Shown here: positions 8,296-18,893 of the stretch, in pieces
Position numbering within the stretch: position 1 is the stretch's first letter
How the letters are laid out: every line of letters starts with the position of its first letter
Assembly: GCA_019059635.1 (NCBI GenBank)
Contig: JAGVRJ010000010.1
Coordinates: forward strand, 1,366,501-1,430,500
Reading direction: 5' to 3'
DNA from: Proales similis
Lineage: Eukaryota > Rotifera > Eurotatoria > Ploima > Proalidae
Length of the DNA: 64,000 nucleotides
The notes under the pieces: generated by a model
Seen by the model: only the letters and a program-made list of their open reading frames with translations
What the model was told of the DNA's origin: nothing
Databases searched by the model: none
Position numbers and translations under genes: made by a program

Positions 8296-10638
8296 TCAGC
8301 TTTTCTTGGCGCAAGGCGAGGAGCCGTTGCGATTGCTCGACAGATTCTCGTCAGAGGTGCACGACTGAACGTGAGAGGACGAGACGGACATGTTGCAGGA
8401 GCGTTCCTTCTTCTGCTGGCTGAGCTTTTTCTTTTTGCGGTCGATGGCGGCCACCTCGTTCTTGAGCTTGGCGTACTCTTCCCTGCACAAGCGCATCTGC
8501 TCTTCGATGTACTTGATGCGCTGCTTGCCGCACAGGCTCACGTTTATGATGTGAAACGAGTATTTGGCGCTCGGCTCGAGTTTGCCTGCCGGCTTGACCG
8601 GCGTCTCGACGGATGGAACGCCGCTCGGCGACGGCTCACAGACCGTGCTCACTTGGGCTGGCTGCACTTGCAGCTCTGGCGCCACCTGCGCCACTTGAGA
8701 GACCGGCTGAGCGTCCAGTGGTGGCACCGGCGCAGGCGACGCTGGCGCAGAGGCCTCAGCACTCGATATTGGCATTGCGGGCCGTTCAAAGTCGACCACC
8801 TCTTTCTTGATGGACAAGAGCTCGCTCGATTCGACTGGCGGCGGCTCGATTGGAGGCGCGACAACAGTCTCGCTCGACTCGATCTTGTTCTGTTCGCTCT
8901 CGACCGAGTTGAACGAGGTCTGCGTGTCCTTGCTGATTGGCGGCGAATGCGACACAGTCGAGTTGGCCGACGAGAGCGAGTGGCGACGCTCTTCAGCCGA
9001 AGCAGACCTGTGCGAGCCGCGTCCGTTTGACTTTCGACGTTTGTTGGCGCTGTTGAGTGCGCTCGCTGCGGGAGCTGCTTCCTCGTCTAGCACTCGCACA
9101 ACTCGGTCCAGCTTGACCCATTCGTCGTAGCGGCCATTCCAGCCCAGGTAGTGCACCAGCAGGGTCCCGTTCTGTTCGTTTAGCTGAAGCACTTTGGCCC
9201 GGTAGTGCTGATTTTGTGCTTTGCCGTAGCGCACCTCCACTAGCTTTGTGAGACTAATGTCTTCAAATTTGGGCGCACTGCTCTCAGTGGTCTCACTGCC
9301 GCTCGCCTCCGACTCGTCGGCATCGTCCTCTCGTCTCGTGTCTTCATCGCCGCTGCTCTTCTTGAGCCTCTTGCTCGACGCTCTCGGCCGCTTCGGTCTT
9401 TTCTTGTCGCCTTTCTTCTCGCTCGTCTCTGGCTCCTGAGTGGACGGCGGCGGTGGCGTCTGCTGCTTTTGTTGCTGCTGTTTGGCCTTGAGATCTTTGA
9501 CCATACTGAAGAGAGTGAGCTCTTCGTTGGGCGTTTCTGGCTCGACCTGAGTGACCTCACTGACGCTGACTGGAGCGGCGGCAGGAGCCTGAGGAGGGGG
9601 CGCCGGCGGCTCAGAGTCAATGCTCATTCGAGCGGCCTTGGTCGGTCGACTCTGAGTTTGCTTTTTGATGGCGGCGGCCGAGTTGAGTGCCGCGTTTCGA
9701 CTTGTGGTCGGATGACGTGTGCTGGTGGACACGTCGCAGATCGCCGAGCCCAGTTTTCGCTTTATGTCTTCGTAGGGCTGGAGGTAGCGCTCATAGGCCG
9801 ACTTGAGACTGCTCACGTGCGACGAGTTGTTGGGGCCCGCTGGCAAGCGAAGCTTCTTGTAGACTCGCGGCCAGTTGCGCTGCTTGCTGACTCGATTGTA
9901 GCCGCCGAGCTTCTTCACTGCCATGAACAGCTTGTGCAGGTCCAAGTCGACCTTGTTCACGCACGGCATCTTGTTCATGGGCGTGCCGCGATCGTCCATA
10001 AATTTGAGCAGTTCGGCCACAAAACGATCCTTGGCCTCGTTCGGGTACGCTTCGTCCTGCTCGTTTTCATCGCTCGAGTCACTCGACACCTCGCTGCAGC
10101 CGTCTTCGGTGATTTTGGCGTCCGCCTCGCCATCTTCCTCGCCCGTTCCTTCGTCGTCGCTGTCTCTCTTCTTGATCGGAAACAGGAAATGCTCCGGATT
10201 GTTGAGCGGCGCGTTGTTTAGCGTTTCGCTGTACAAAAAATGCTTTTCGCCTTTGAATCTGATGAATGAGCGCTTGAGCCTGCGCTCGTCGCCGTCGTTG
10301 AAAACGACCGTGTAAAAGCTCTGGTCCATGATTTTGTTCAGCGTGGCGCTCACAAGCCTGCACGCATCGCTCGCCTCCTGTTGGACAAATATTTGACTGC
10401 CGAGTTTGAGATCGGTTGGACCGACCGCTCGTCGCGATTCGTCCACAAACACTTTCTCAATGTCGACCTGAACACTTTCGCTCGTTTCTTTTAGCGTGCA
10501 TTTGCATTTCACTTGCTTGTCCACGTGTTTGATTTTGGCCTCGCAAAAGGCTCCTTTAAACTTGGCGCTGACCTCGGTGCCTTCGGTTAGAAAGGCGGGC
10601 GGCGTCTCCTCCACAATGTTCGATACCGACGACTTCAT
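8296..10638 (-). CDS. ARID4-like chromatin protein (Tudor/RBB1NT, ARID, chromo-barrel)
   Basis: Nuclear subunit type of the Sin3-HDAC corepressor. One uninterrupted exon encodes 780 residues. Domains in order: N-terminal Tudor/RBB1NT region (about 15-155; GTEVSAKFKGAFCEAKI, FYTVVFNDGDERRLKR); acidic linker; ARID DNA-binding domain (about 205-300; FMDDRGTPMNKMP, LFMAVKKLGGYNRVSKQRNW); low-complexity linker; chromo-barrel/Tudor-knot (about 465-520; VEVRYGKAQNQHYRAKVLQL, HYLGWNGRYDEWV); Ser/Pro-rich region; C-terminal basic coiled coil (about 700-755; IKYIEEQMRLCREEYAKLK). Vertebrate ARID4A/B are well over 1100 residues with many introns, so the short intronless form is notable. Divergent to EIF3E. 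Confidence 0.9.
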   Translation of the reverse strand: MKSSVSNIVEETPPAFLTEGTEVSAKFKGAFCEAKIKHVDKQVKCKCTLKETSESVQVDIEKVFVDESRRAVGPTDLKLGSQIFVQQEASDACRLVSATLNKIMDQSFYTVVFNDGDERRLKRSFIRFKGEKHFLYSETLNNAPLNNPEHFLFPIKKRDSDDEGTGEEDGEADAKITEDGCSEVSSDSSDENEQDEAYPNEAKDRFVAELLKFMDDRGTPMNKMPCVNKVDLDLHKLFMAVKKLGGYNRVSKQRNWPRVYKKLRLPAGPNNSSHVSSLKSAYERYLQPYEDIKRKLGSAICDVSTSTRHPTTSRNAALNSAAAIKKQTQSRPTKAARMSIDSEPPAPPPQAPAAAPVSVSEVTQVEPETPNEELTLFSMVKDLKAKQQQQKQQTPPPPSTQEPETSEKKGDKKRPKRPRASSKRLKKSSGDEDTRREDDADESEASGSETTESSAPKFEDISLTKLVEVRYGKAQNQHYRAKVLQLNEQNGTLLVHYLGWNGRYDEWVKLDRVVRVLDEEAAPAASALNSANKRRKSNGRGSHRSASAEERRHSLSSANSTVSHSPPISKDTQTSFNSVESEQNKIESSETVVAPPIEPPPVESSELLSIKKEVVDFERPAMPISSAEASAPASPAPVPPLDAQPVSQVAQVAPELQVQPAQVSTVCEPSPSGVPSVETPVKPAGKLEPSAKYSFHIINVSLCGKQRIKYIEEQMRLCREEYAKLKNEVAAIDRKKKKLSQQKKERSCNMSVSSSHVQSCTSDENLSSNRNGSSPCAKKS

Positions 10639-11553
10639 TCAACAAAAACAAGTGAGCTTCAGAGAGTACTCAGGCGATGTGTCTAATCTCTCGTTGGTTC
10701 TCGTAGAAAACAAATAACGAGCTCCCTATTCGACTAAAATGCTAAAGCGATCACTTACCATGATTTGCTTTTTACAATCGAGCGATCTGGTGGATGGGAC
10801 AAGTTATTTCTTCTCAATCATGTCGTTCGCCCTTTCTCCGACTGCTCTCTCCTCTCTCTCGCTCGCTGCTGCCCTCTCCTAAGCACTGTGAATGCACTGT
10901 GTATTAGATGAATGCGCGTGCGCGTTGCACAACCAACTACACATTCTCGCAGTCTGCGCGCGTCACAAGCCGAAGCATCACGTTGTCGTTTCAAATTTTT
11001 GCTTTTAGCCATCGTCGCTCGGATGCCGTCAGAGCAGCGCCCACAATGGCGACATGCGCACATTTTCTGTCGCCCATTCTTATCTTGGCATCGGTCGAAT
11101 CTATTTGCAAGAATTAGAATTAATTAGCCAAGTGAGACCGATTTGCTAATAGTCGGCCGGTCACCTTTTTAAATCCAAGTGAGTCGATGTGAGGAGATAG
11201 AGAAAGAGAGCGAAAATCGAAAATGCTTGAGCTTAGGTTAGGTCAAACAAAGAATAATTGATCGTCCCTTTAAAGAGGAGATTGTCTCTGGCCGGTTGCG
11301 AAGCGTGTGCGTTGTGCGCGTTGAGATGGAGAGCAGAGCGATTATGACGAGCGCTCGTTTTATTTGCATTGTGCGCTAGAACATGTGCAAATAGAGAGTT
11401 GTGAGGACGAAAAAAGGACGAATTAAAGCGGCGAGGGTGGCGGATTCGGTCGCTAGACTGGAACGCATTCTAATCACCAATCTGATCAATCAAGCAGCAT
11501 AAACAAGCTCGCACCTGAACATTTAGATTCCGAACGGAAGAAGAAGAAGAAGA
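10639..11553. promoter_or_regulatory. Divergent intergenic region ARID4-like / EIF3E
   Basis: About 915 bases with no convincing coding sequence. It should hold both promoters. A candidate 3' splice site (TTTAG ending near 11526) lies 27 nt before the EIF3E start and could mark a 5' UTR intron or trans-splice site. Confidence 0.45.
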
Positions 11554-13454
11554 ATGCCGCAGTACGACCTGACCAGCAAGATTGCCGAACACCTTGATCG
11601 GCACTTGATCTTTCCATTGCTCGAGTTCCTCTCTTCTCGCAAGCTCTACGACGACCGAAGCATCCTGGCCGTCAAACTCGAGCTGCTGGAGAAGACCAAC
11701 ATGGTTGACTTTGCGGTCGACTGTTACAAGCATCTCAAAGACGACGACCACATTCCCGATCGTGAGGCTTAGATAAAACTAGCTTTGTGTGTAGAGCCAA
11801 TTGAGCCAATTCGCACCCAATAGACTTGGTAGAGAAGAGAAAGCAGATCGTGGACGAGCTGGTCGAGCTGCGCGACTCCGTCTCGCCCTTCATCGACCTA
11901 TTTGAGCGCGAGGACGTGAAAAAGCTGCTCGAGACCGATAGAGACCACACAATCATTTTGGACCATCTGCGCAACAACTACTCGGAAGTAAGCAAACTCC
12001 GCACACAGACTCGGGCTGGTCGAAATTCTAATCCAACTCAAAAGTACAAACCGGACGAGACCATTCCGATTCTGTACAAATTCGCCAAATTCCAGTACGA
12101 CTGCGGTGGCTACGAGAAGACCTCGTCCATATTGGACGCCTACCGCATTCTGGTAATTTACTCTCTAGGCACTACAGCAGCGATCACGTGACTCACTCAG
12201 CAGCAAACAGGTGCCCAGCAACGACAAGCACGTAAGCGATGTGTTGTGGGGCAAGCTGGCGTCGGGCATTCTCACTCAAAACTGGGACCAGTCGTTGAAC
12301 AACTTGGTTCAGCTTCGCGAGTGGATCGACAAGAACGAAGTGCCCGTAAGTCGTCTCTGCTCTCTCTCTCTCTCTCTGTTTGGTGTTGAACTGAGCCGTC
12401 TCGTAGAGAGAAACGAACGCACTGCAGACTCTTCAGCAGCGCTGCTGGCTCATTCACTGGGGCCTGTACGTCTACTTTCACCACCCGAAAGGACGCGAGC
12501 AGCTGCTCGACTTGTTCTTCATTCACGGCGAAAGGTAGCCGCCAGATTGACTGATGATCTTCGCCGCTCTTGACTCGAGATTGTAATCTTTTCGTCCAGC
12601 TACATGAACGTGGTGCAGACCACTTGTCCGCACATATTGCGCTACATCACCGCCGCAGCGATAATCAGCAAGCGACGCAAGAACATCATGAAAGAGCTGG
12701 TCAAAGTCATTCAGCAGGTGAGAGGCCCACTCGCGGCTAATTTCGCTCCAACAACCAAGAGGCCCTCTTTTTTGTTTTCTTAAAGGAGTCGTACAACTAC
12801 CGCGATCCGATCACTGAGCTAGTCGAGTGCCTCTACATCAACTTTGACTTTGACGGCGCTCAAGTGAAGCTGCGCGAGTGCGACCAGGTGAGCACGTGTC
12901 CGCCAAGTGCACTCTAGCTTGTGGCTTGTGTTTGCCACAATTGTCAACTAACCGTTCGTCAAGGTGCTTGCCAACGACTTTTTCCTCGCCGCGTTCCACG
13001 ACGAGTTCATCGAGAGCGCTCGTCTCTTTTCGTTCGAGACCTTTTGCCGCATCCACCAGTGCATCACCATCAAGTAAGCTGCTCTGCTGCTGCTACCTCA
13101 ATTGAGCGCCAAAATTTCGATTCAACCTCGATTAGCATGCTGGCCGAAAAGCTCAACATGACCAACAACGAAGCCGAAAAGTGGATTGTCGATTTAATTC
13201 GCAACGCGCGTCTCGACGCCAAAATCGACTCCAAACTGGTAACAATCCTCTTGCTTGCTTGCTCGCTGTCTGAGAGTGAACAGTTGTGTGCTCGCCAGGG
13301 CCATGTGGTGTTCGGAGCGCAGGCGATCAGCCCCTACCAGCAAATAATCGAAAAGACCAAGAACTTGACGGTGAGAGCCAACACAATAACGCTGTCGCTC
13401 GACAAAAAAATGAAAACTGTCGACTCGGTAAGAATTCGCTCTTGCTGCTGCTAG
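11554..13454 (+). CDS. EIF3E: Eukaryotic translation initiation factor 3 subunit E (INT6)
   Basis: PCI-domain subunit of eIF3, which recruits mRNA and tRNA to the 40S ribosome. Ten exons (11554-11761, 11824-11987, 12045-12152, 12211-12345, 12407-12534, 12600-12717, 12786-12887, 12964-13073, 13136-13238, 13299-13454) sum to exactly 444 codons, giving 443 residues against about 445 in vertebrates. Landmarks are [44 protein letters not shown] then [43 protein letters not shown], and the PCI-domain end [17 protein letters not shown] with [19 protein letters not shown]. All nine introns are 57-76 nt. The end is the in-frame TAG at 13454; splicing out 27 nt to reach a TAA at 13478 was judged unlikely. 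AATAAA lies at about 13549. Confidence 0.97.
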
Positions 13455-13746
13455 TCGACTCAAAATGAACTCAAGTAAACAAAAAGCTATCGAGCTGGAA
13501 CCGAACCACGGTGGAGTGAGCGCCCTCTTGTCCGTCCGTTTATTATTTAATAAACTCCGAAAACCGCGTGTGAGTGCGCCACTGCGCGCGCTTCCCTTCG
13601 CCGTTGCCTCTTTCAGTTCTCGTCAAGTTTGAGTGTGACAGCTCAAATGATAATTTGAATTTCCTAATCGAGCTAAATCGGCACCTGACATTCGAGCTTG
13701 ATGGCCATCGCATGAGCTTGAGCGCTTCAGATTCGGCCCGCAGAAA

Positions 13747-16700
13747 ATGTACTACGTGATTGAGGGCGTGCGCCAGCTAAAGGTGCCCGTCCAAGGCCTT
13801 GGTCACATAAAGCAAATGAGGTCGAGTCGAAATCACTTGTTCATTTGCGCCATAACCAGCAGCGACATAATGATCTGGCTCACGTCGGTAAGCGCGTTCT
13901 TCCTGCCTACTTTACTACTGATCTCATCTGTGTGTTGAAGAAAAATGTGATGATCGCCTTCTGCCAGCGAGCGCACAACTCGGTCTCAATTCACGGCGAG
14001 AACCACTCGGTCGAGTGGAAGAACGACGCGTCCAAGATCGCAGTGCTCACCACCAAGGGCTGTTTGATTTACTTTTCTCTCGAGTTCGAGAACGACTTCC
14101 TGCTCGACGAGGGAAGCGCGTTCGGCCAAGACGACTGGTTCGAGGCCGGCTTCACCGGCCAGTCCAATCACCAGAACGCAATTCTGAGCTGTCAGATCCG
14201 CCACGAGTTCTCGTTCAACATTCAGCAAGCCCTCAAAACCCTGAGCTCGCACAACGACGAGCTCTATGTGGCCTTGTCCAATGGCAAGCTCATCCGACTG
14301 CCCTGGAGCGATCGCAGTAAAATCGACCATCTCTTTCTTTCGTTGCAGTCGATCGATTTTCACATCGATCCGGACGGCGCAAGTAAGCCGACTTGCTCTC
14401 AAGCAGAGCCGTTCGCCTCCTATCCTACAAACGCTAAATAAAATTAACCAAGAATTCAAGCTGAAAGAGAGCGTGGCCATGACAGACCTTGAAATGAGCA
14501 GCTGTGACTCTGGCTCGCCTTGTCTGGCCGCCGTTCTGGCCGATGCCAGCGCAATCTACATATTTCTCGACCAAGCGAACGTAACAGCCTGTTATAGATC
14601 CATGCCAGTCGGTCGCTAATCGCTTTGTCGTTTAGAACTTTCGAGGCGTGATGGCCGAGTCAACTCACGACAACAAACGCCTGTGGCATCGATGTGTGGC
14701 CATGAATCCCAAATTCAAAATAATCGTCTTTGGCTGTAAAAAGTAAGCAAACCTCTTCCAGTTCTCTCTTCCACCACAGCGACTGATCTCCTCTCTCTCT
14801 TCCCTGTTCAAGCGGAATTACGATCGCCTACGCCCAGCCGAACGAGAATAGCGGCCTGTCGTTCTCTCACTACTACCAGAGGTGCAAGGCCGAAAATGAG
14901 GTCTGCAACGTTGCGAAATGCGAGTGGACTCCCGACTATCGAGCATTGGCCGTCCTGTACGAGAACGGCACGTTGACCCTGTTCAGCGTGTTTGGCAGCG
15001 TTCTCTACCATTCAGACGAACAGCTGTAAGAGAAGCGACTTGCTTGTCCCGCTTCGCTCAGCCTCTTATTCGTGTTCACTTTCAAGCTATTTAAACAAAT
15101 CAGACGAAGTGTTCAGCCTGGTCAAAAGCATGGTGGGCCTAATTGTCGCTTCGTGCTCCTTCTCCTCCTCCGATTTGATCGTTCAAAAAAGGCGTTCGGA
15201 CATCATGGCTACTCTTTGTGGACATTTCTGCAAAGCTCTCAGGATTCGAGCGGCTGCGGAGTGCTTGGCAAACTGAAGCTGCTTCGCGCGGCCAGCAACA
15301 ACAACGCAGCAATGGTCGGTATTGGCTTCTATTCACTCTGCTTGACAACTGGCGAGCTGATTTTGTGTTTGTCGGCCAGGCCAACTCGGAGCACATGATC
15401 TTGAACGGCGAGAATCAGCTGTTTGTTTGTCTAAACTCCAACTGTCCGGAGCTGTTCAAGAGCCAGTCAGTGCAAGCGCAGAGCAGCTTTGAGGCGAGCG
15501 AGCGCCTTTGCTCTAAACTGGGCGGCAACAGCATTTGGCAAGAGCTGAGCCTTCCGCTCACCTACATATCGACGAACGCACCGATCCGACTGAGCTCGAT
15601 CGACCCGAGCGGACGGTTCGTGGCCGTGGCCGGCACACGCGGCTTCACGCACTTTTCGTTTGTCAACCGCAAGTGGAAGATATTCGGCAACGCCGACCAA
15701 GAGCGCGACATAAAAATTTGCGGCGGCCTGCTCTGGTGGCGCGAGTTCGCTTGCATGGCCTGCTACAACTTTCTTGACCGGCGCGACGAGATCCGCTTCT
15801 ACTCGCGCAACTCCAACCTGGACTCGACCTACGCCAAAGTGAGCCGAGTGTCGAGCGCCGTTCTGCAAATGAACATATTCCGCAATCTGCTGGTCGTTTT
15901 TGACGCTGAATGCCACATTCAAATCTTCAACCTCGAGGGAGGCAAGGAGTCGAGTGAGTCGAATGTAGTAAAAAAGCTTTTGTACATGGCCATCATCATT
16001 ATCCGCCTTTCTTCTCCGATTGTCTAGCGTCAAAGATCATTTTGAACAAACTCATGGACATTCCGATCGGCACGTACGTGCTCGGCAATCCGTACTTGCT
16101 CGTCTCGCTCTCGCTCTGTCCGCTCTACGTAGGCCACTTTGACGAAATGCTCAAGAACAACGTTGAGTCGGTCAACACGAACGTGAAAAGCGTGCTCGTC
16201 AACTTGGCCGGCAATCTGCTCTTATTCCAGCCCGATTTGGACAGTCTGCTGTCGATTCCCAAAGACCTGAACAAATCGAAGCCGTACAACTCGCTGCCAC
16301 CCATTCTAATCTCGAGCAGCGTCGAGAACCAATGGGTCGTCTCCAAGGGCCATTCGAACAAGCTCTTCAACAAGTATCTTGACCTGTCGCTTTGGATAAA
16401 CTGCGGCGCCAACGGCATCAAGCTCTGGCTGCCGCTCTCCAGCCAGAACGGCCGAGTGAACCAAGCCGAGCGCATAATTCTCAACTTTCCGACTCGGTTC
16501 TACCCGCTCGGCTGCTTGATTAACGACGCCGTGCTGGTCGGTGCCAGCACCGAGAACTTTTCTCTCAACAAACTGGACGCCTACTCGTCGCTTCAGAAAT
16601 CGGTGCGTCCCTCTTCTCTTCCTTTGTCTGTCTGGGGGCCTCTAATTGAACAATCGCGAAATTAAGACTCAGCTGTTCATGCCGTTCATTCTGGAAGGGC

Positions 16701-18416
16701 TGCTCCGTCGCAAGTAAGCTATCTTTGGTCGTTTGCTGCTTCTCAAATTAGAAGAATTTAAATGCAGTCTGCACGCCGAGGCCGAACGCATCCTCATGGA
16801 GTACAGCTACTTGCCCTACTTCATTCACATTGTGGAGCTGCTGGTGCACAAGATACTCGAAGAGGAGGCCACCTCTTCAGTGGAGAGCCAAAGTAAAGCA
16901 GCTCACGTTCGCGTTCTCTCACACGCCTGACCAATTTCGTCGCAAAAGCCGGCCTGCTGCCAGCGGTGAACAAATTCATCAGCCAGTTCCCCGAGTACTA
17001 CCGAATCATGTCGCACTGCATGCGCAAGTCCGAAGTCGCGTTCTGGCCCTATTTGTTCTCGGTTGTGGGCAGTTCGCGGCAGCTGTTTGAGGTACGACCT
17101 GCTCGCTGTCTTGAGGCTGCTACTCTGCTTAACAATTCGCTCAAAGGGCTGCTTGAAACGGAGCGATCTGGAGACGGCCGCCTCTTACCTGGTCATACTG
17201 CAGTACACGGAGAACGCGAAAATCTGCGAACAGGTAAGCCGCAACTTTGCTCAAGTAGACGCGCCTGTCTGATCGAGTTGACCAGTTGGCCAGCACTCTG
17301 CTTCACATGGCTCTGAACGGCAGCAAATGGAGCCTGGTCAACGAGATAATTAGATTTTTGTCGGCGATTGGTAAGCACATTGGACAAGAGTGGCTTCTCA
17401 AACTGCTTCTGAACGAATCAAGATCCGACCGACTACGAGAACGAAGTGTTCGACGGGCCCGAAGAGCGACGCTTGTCAATGAGCTCGTCAATAGACACGC
17501 CGAACAAGCTGAAGAAGCACAAGAGCGCCAGCAAGCTGTCCAGTTCGTCGCTCGTCTCGCCAGAGAGGCAGCGAGCCGAGTCGAGTCAAAACGGCAGCCA
17601 GCACGTGAGCATCAACTACGCCGATCAGTCACAGCTGGCTCGCCTATTGCTCGACTTTGCCAACGAGCTGCTGCGATCGTATCGAATTCGCCAGTTTTTC
17701 GAAATGTTCGCCAACCTCGAGCACATCAGTCTGGACGAGCATCTGCGCACCTGTGAGCTGTGAGTGGCATTTTTCGCCTCAATCCGGCTCGATTTTAGCA
17801 CATTGCCTCTTCAAAGGCCGTTGATCGACAGCTACGTTCAAGCGGTCACTGCCATTCACTACGAATTCGCCTGGCCCTATCCACCCGCGCCCAAAGGTGG
17901 CCCGTTGTGCTCTGCGATCTGTTCAATTCTAAGCCTAAACGAAAAGATCTTAGAAAAGCCACAGGACGAACCAGCTGGAAACGCAGCATTTGACTTTGAC
18001 TCGGTCGCCATCGAGCTGGTCTCAGTCGGCACTGTGGCCCAGACCGAACAGAAACTGAGGCAAGTCTTCCTCGGTCCGTCCTCGACGAGCCAGTGAGTTT
18101 GAAAACGTCTTGTTTAGCTTCATTCTGGCCAAACTGCTGAGTGCGAGCTGCCACGAGTGGGTATTTGTGTTTTCGTTGATCACGCGTCGAATGGACTTGA
18201 TCAAGGAGCTGATGGCCAAACTGAAAGAGGCCAAGCTGCCGTCGAACGTCGGCAAAAGTCTGCAGCGTGGAATCCTAGACCTCGAGCTCTGGAGCCAAAG
18301 CGAATGGTGAGACCTCTCCTCTCTCTCCCGCTCGCTTCTAATCTAATCTTTTAATCTAATCCGCTCAAATCAGCAAAGCGTATGCGTCGATCATTGAAAG
18401 TTTGAATTCTCTTTGA
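13747..18416 (+). CDS. RIC1: Guanine nucleotide exchange factor subunit RIC1 (Rab6 GEF)
   Basis: With RGP1 it activates Rab6 for endosome-to-Golgi traffic. About 15 exons. The N-terminal beta-propeller part includes VEWKNDASKIAVLTTKG, the segment around GHHGYSLW, and RLSSIDPSGRFVAVAGTRGFTH with NRKWKIFGNADQE, GGLLWWREFACMACYN and RFYSRNSNLDSTYA. The helical RIC1 domain follows: SSVENQW, CGANGIKLWLPL, YLPYFIHIVELLVHKILEEEA, FISQFPEYYRIMSHCMRKSE, DLETAASYLVILQYTEN. The C-terminus CKAYASIIESLNSL parallels the vertebrate end of the conserved region. The intron at 18060-18117 requires a GC donor. The start at 13747 (MYYVIEG) fits the family's MYF-type beginning. AATAAA lies about 140 nt after the stop. 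EIF3E lies about 290 nt upstream on the same strand. Confidence 0.93.
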
Positions 18417-18893
18417 GCTCATTCAACTCCTCGACTTATTTTATTTTCAATTTGAATCAATTTTTCGGCACTTGTCCTATTTTTGGCGGCGTTTTCGCGC
18501 TCATATTTTTTTATCGAACGAGCCAAGGCTCGAAAAATTATTTATTCGCGAATGGAATAAAATCGGCAAAAAGAACTATTGATGAAGGGTTTAGGGTCTG
18601 TGAAACGAAAGAGCACTTGGAATAACGGGTTGGTCTAATTGACGTTTAGAGCTGCGCACTGCGTGGGAGACTGACGAAGAGAGAGAGAGAGAGAGCGAGA
18701 CTGTTCGTTGATGACGTTGGAAGGCAGCAAGTGCTCATTAGTGTCATGGCAACAAACAAGCGATCACATGTCAGACTGAGCTGGATCGAATAATCGTTTT
18801 CTATTATGTGGTTGTCATGCACATTCATCGTGCTTATCCGGCTGATACGCTCATGTCAAACGGGCCGCGAGTCGACTGACAAAAAAAAATGAA
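18417..18893. other. Intergenic, RIC1 3' UTR and PTPDC1 promoter
   Basis: AT-rich first half with AATAAA near 18556, then a GA microsatellite at about 18676-18695. No coding sequence seen. Confidence 0.5.

Noticed and set aside
9469-10221. 250-codon open frame antisense to the ARID4-like gene
   Set aside because: Same reason: the minus strand carries the recognisable ARID and Tudor domains.
13428-13454. A 27-nt last intron in EIF3E
   Set aside because: Shorter than any supported intron here; reading straight to the TAG gives 443 residues, the family length.
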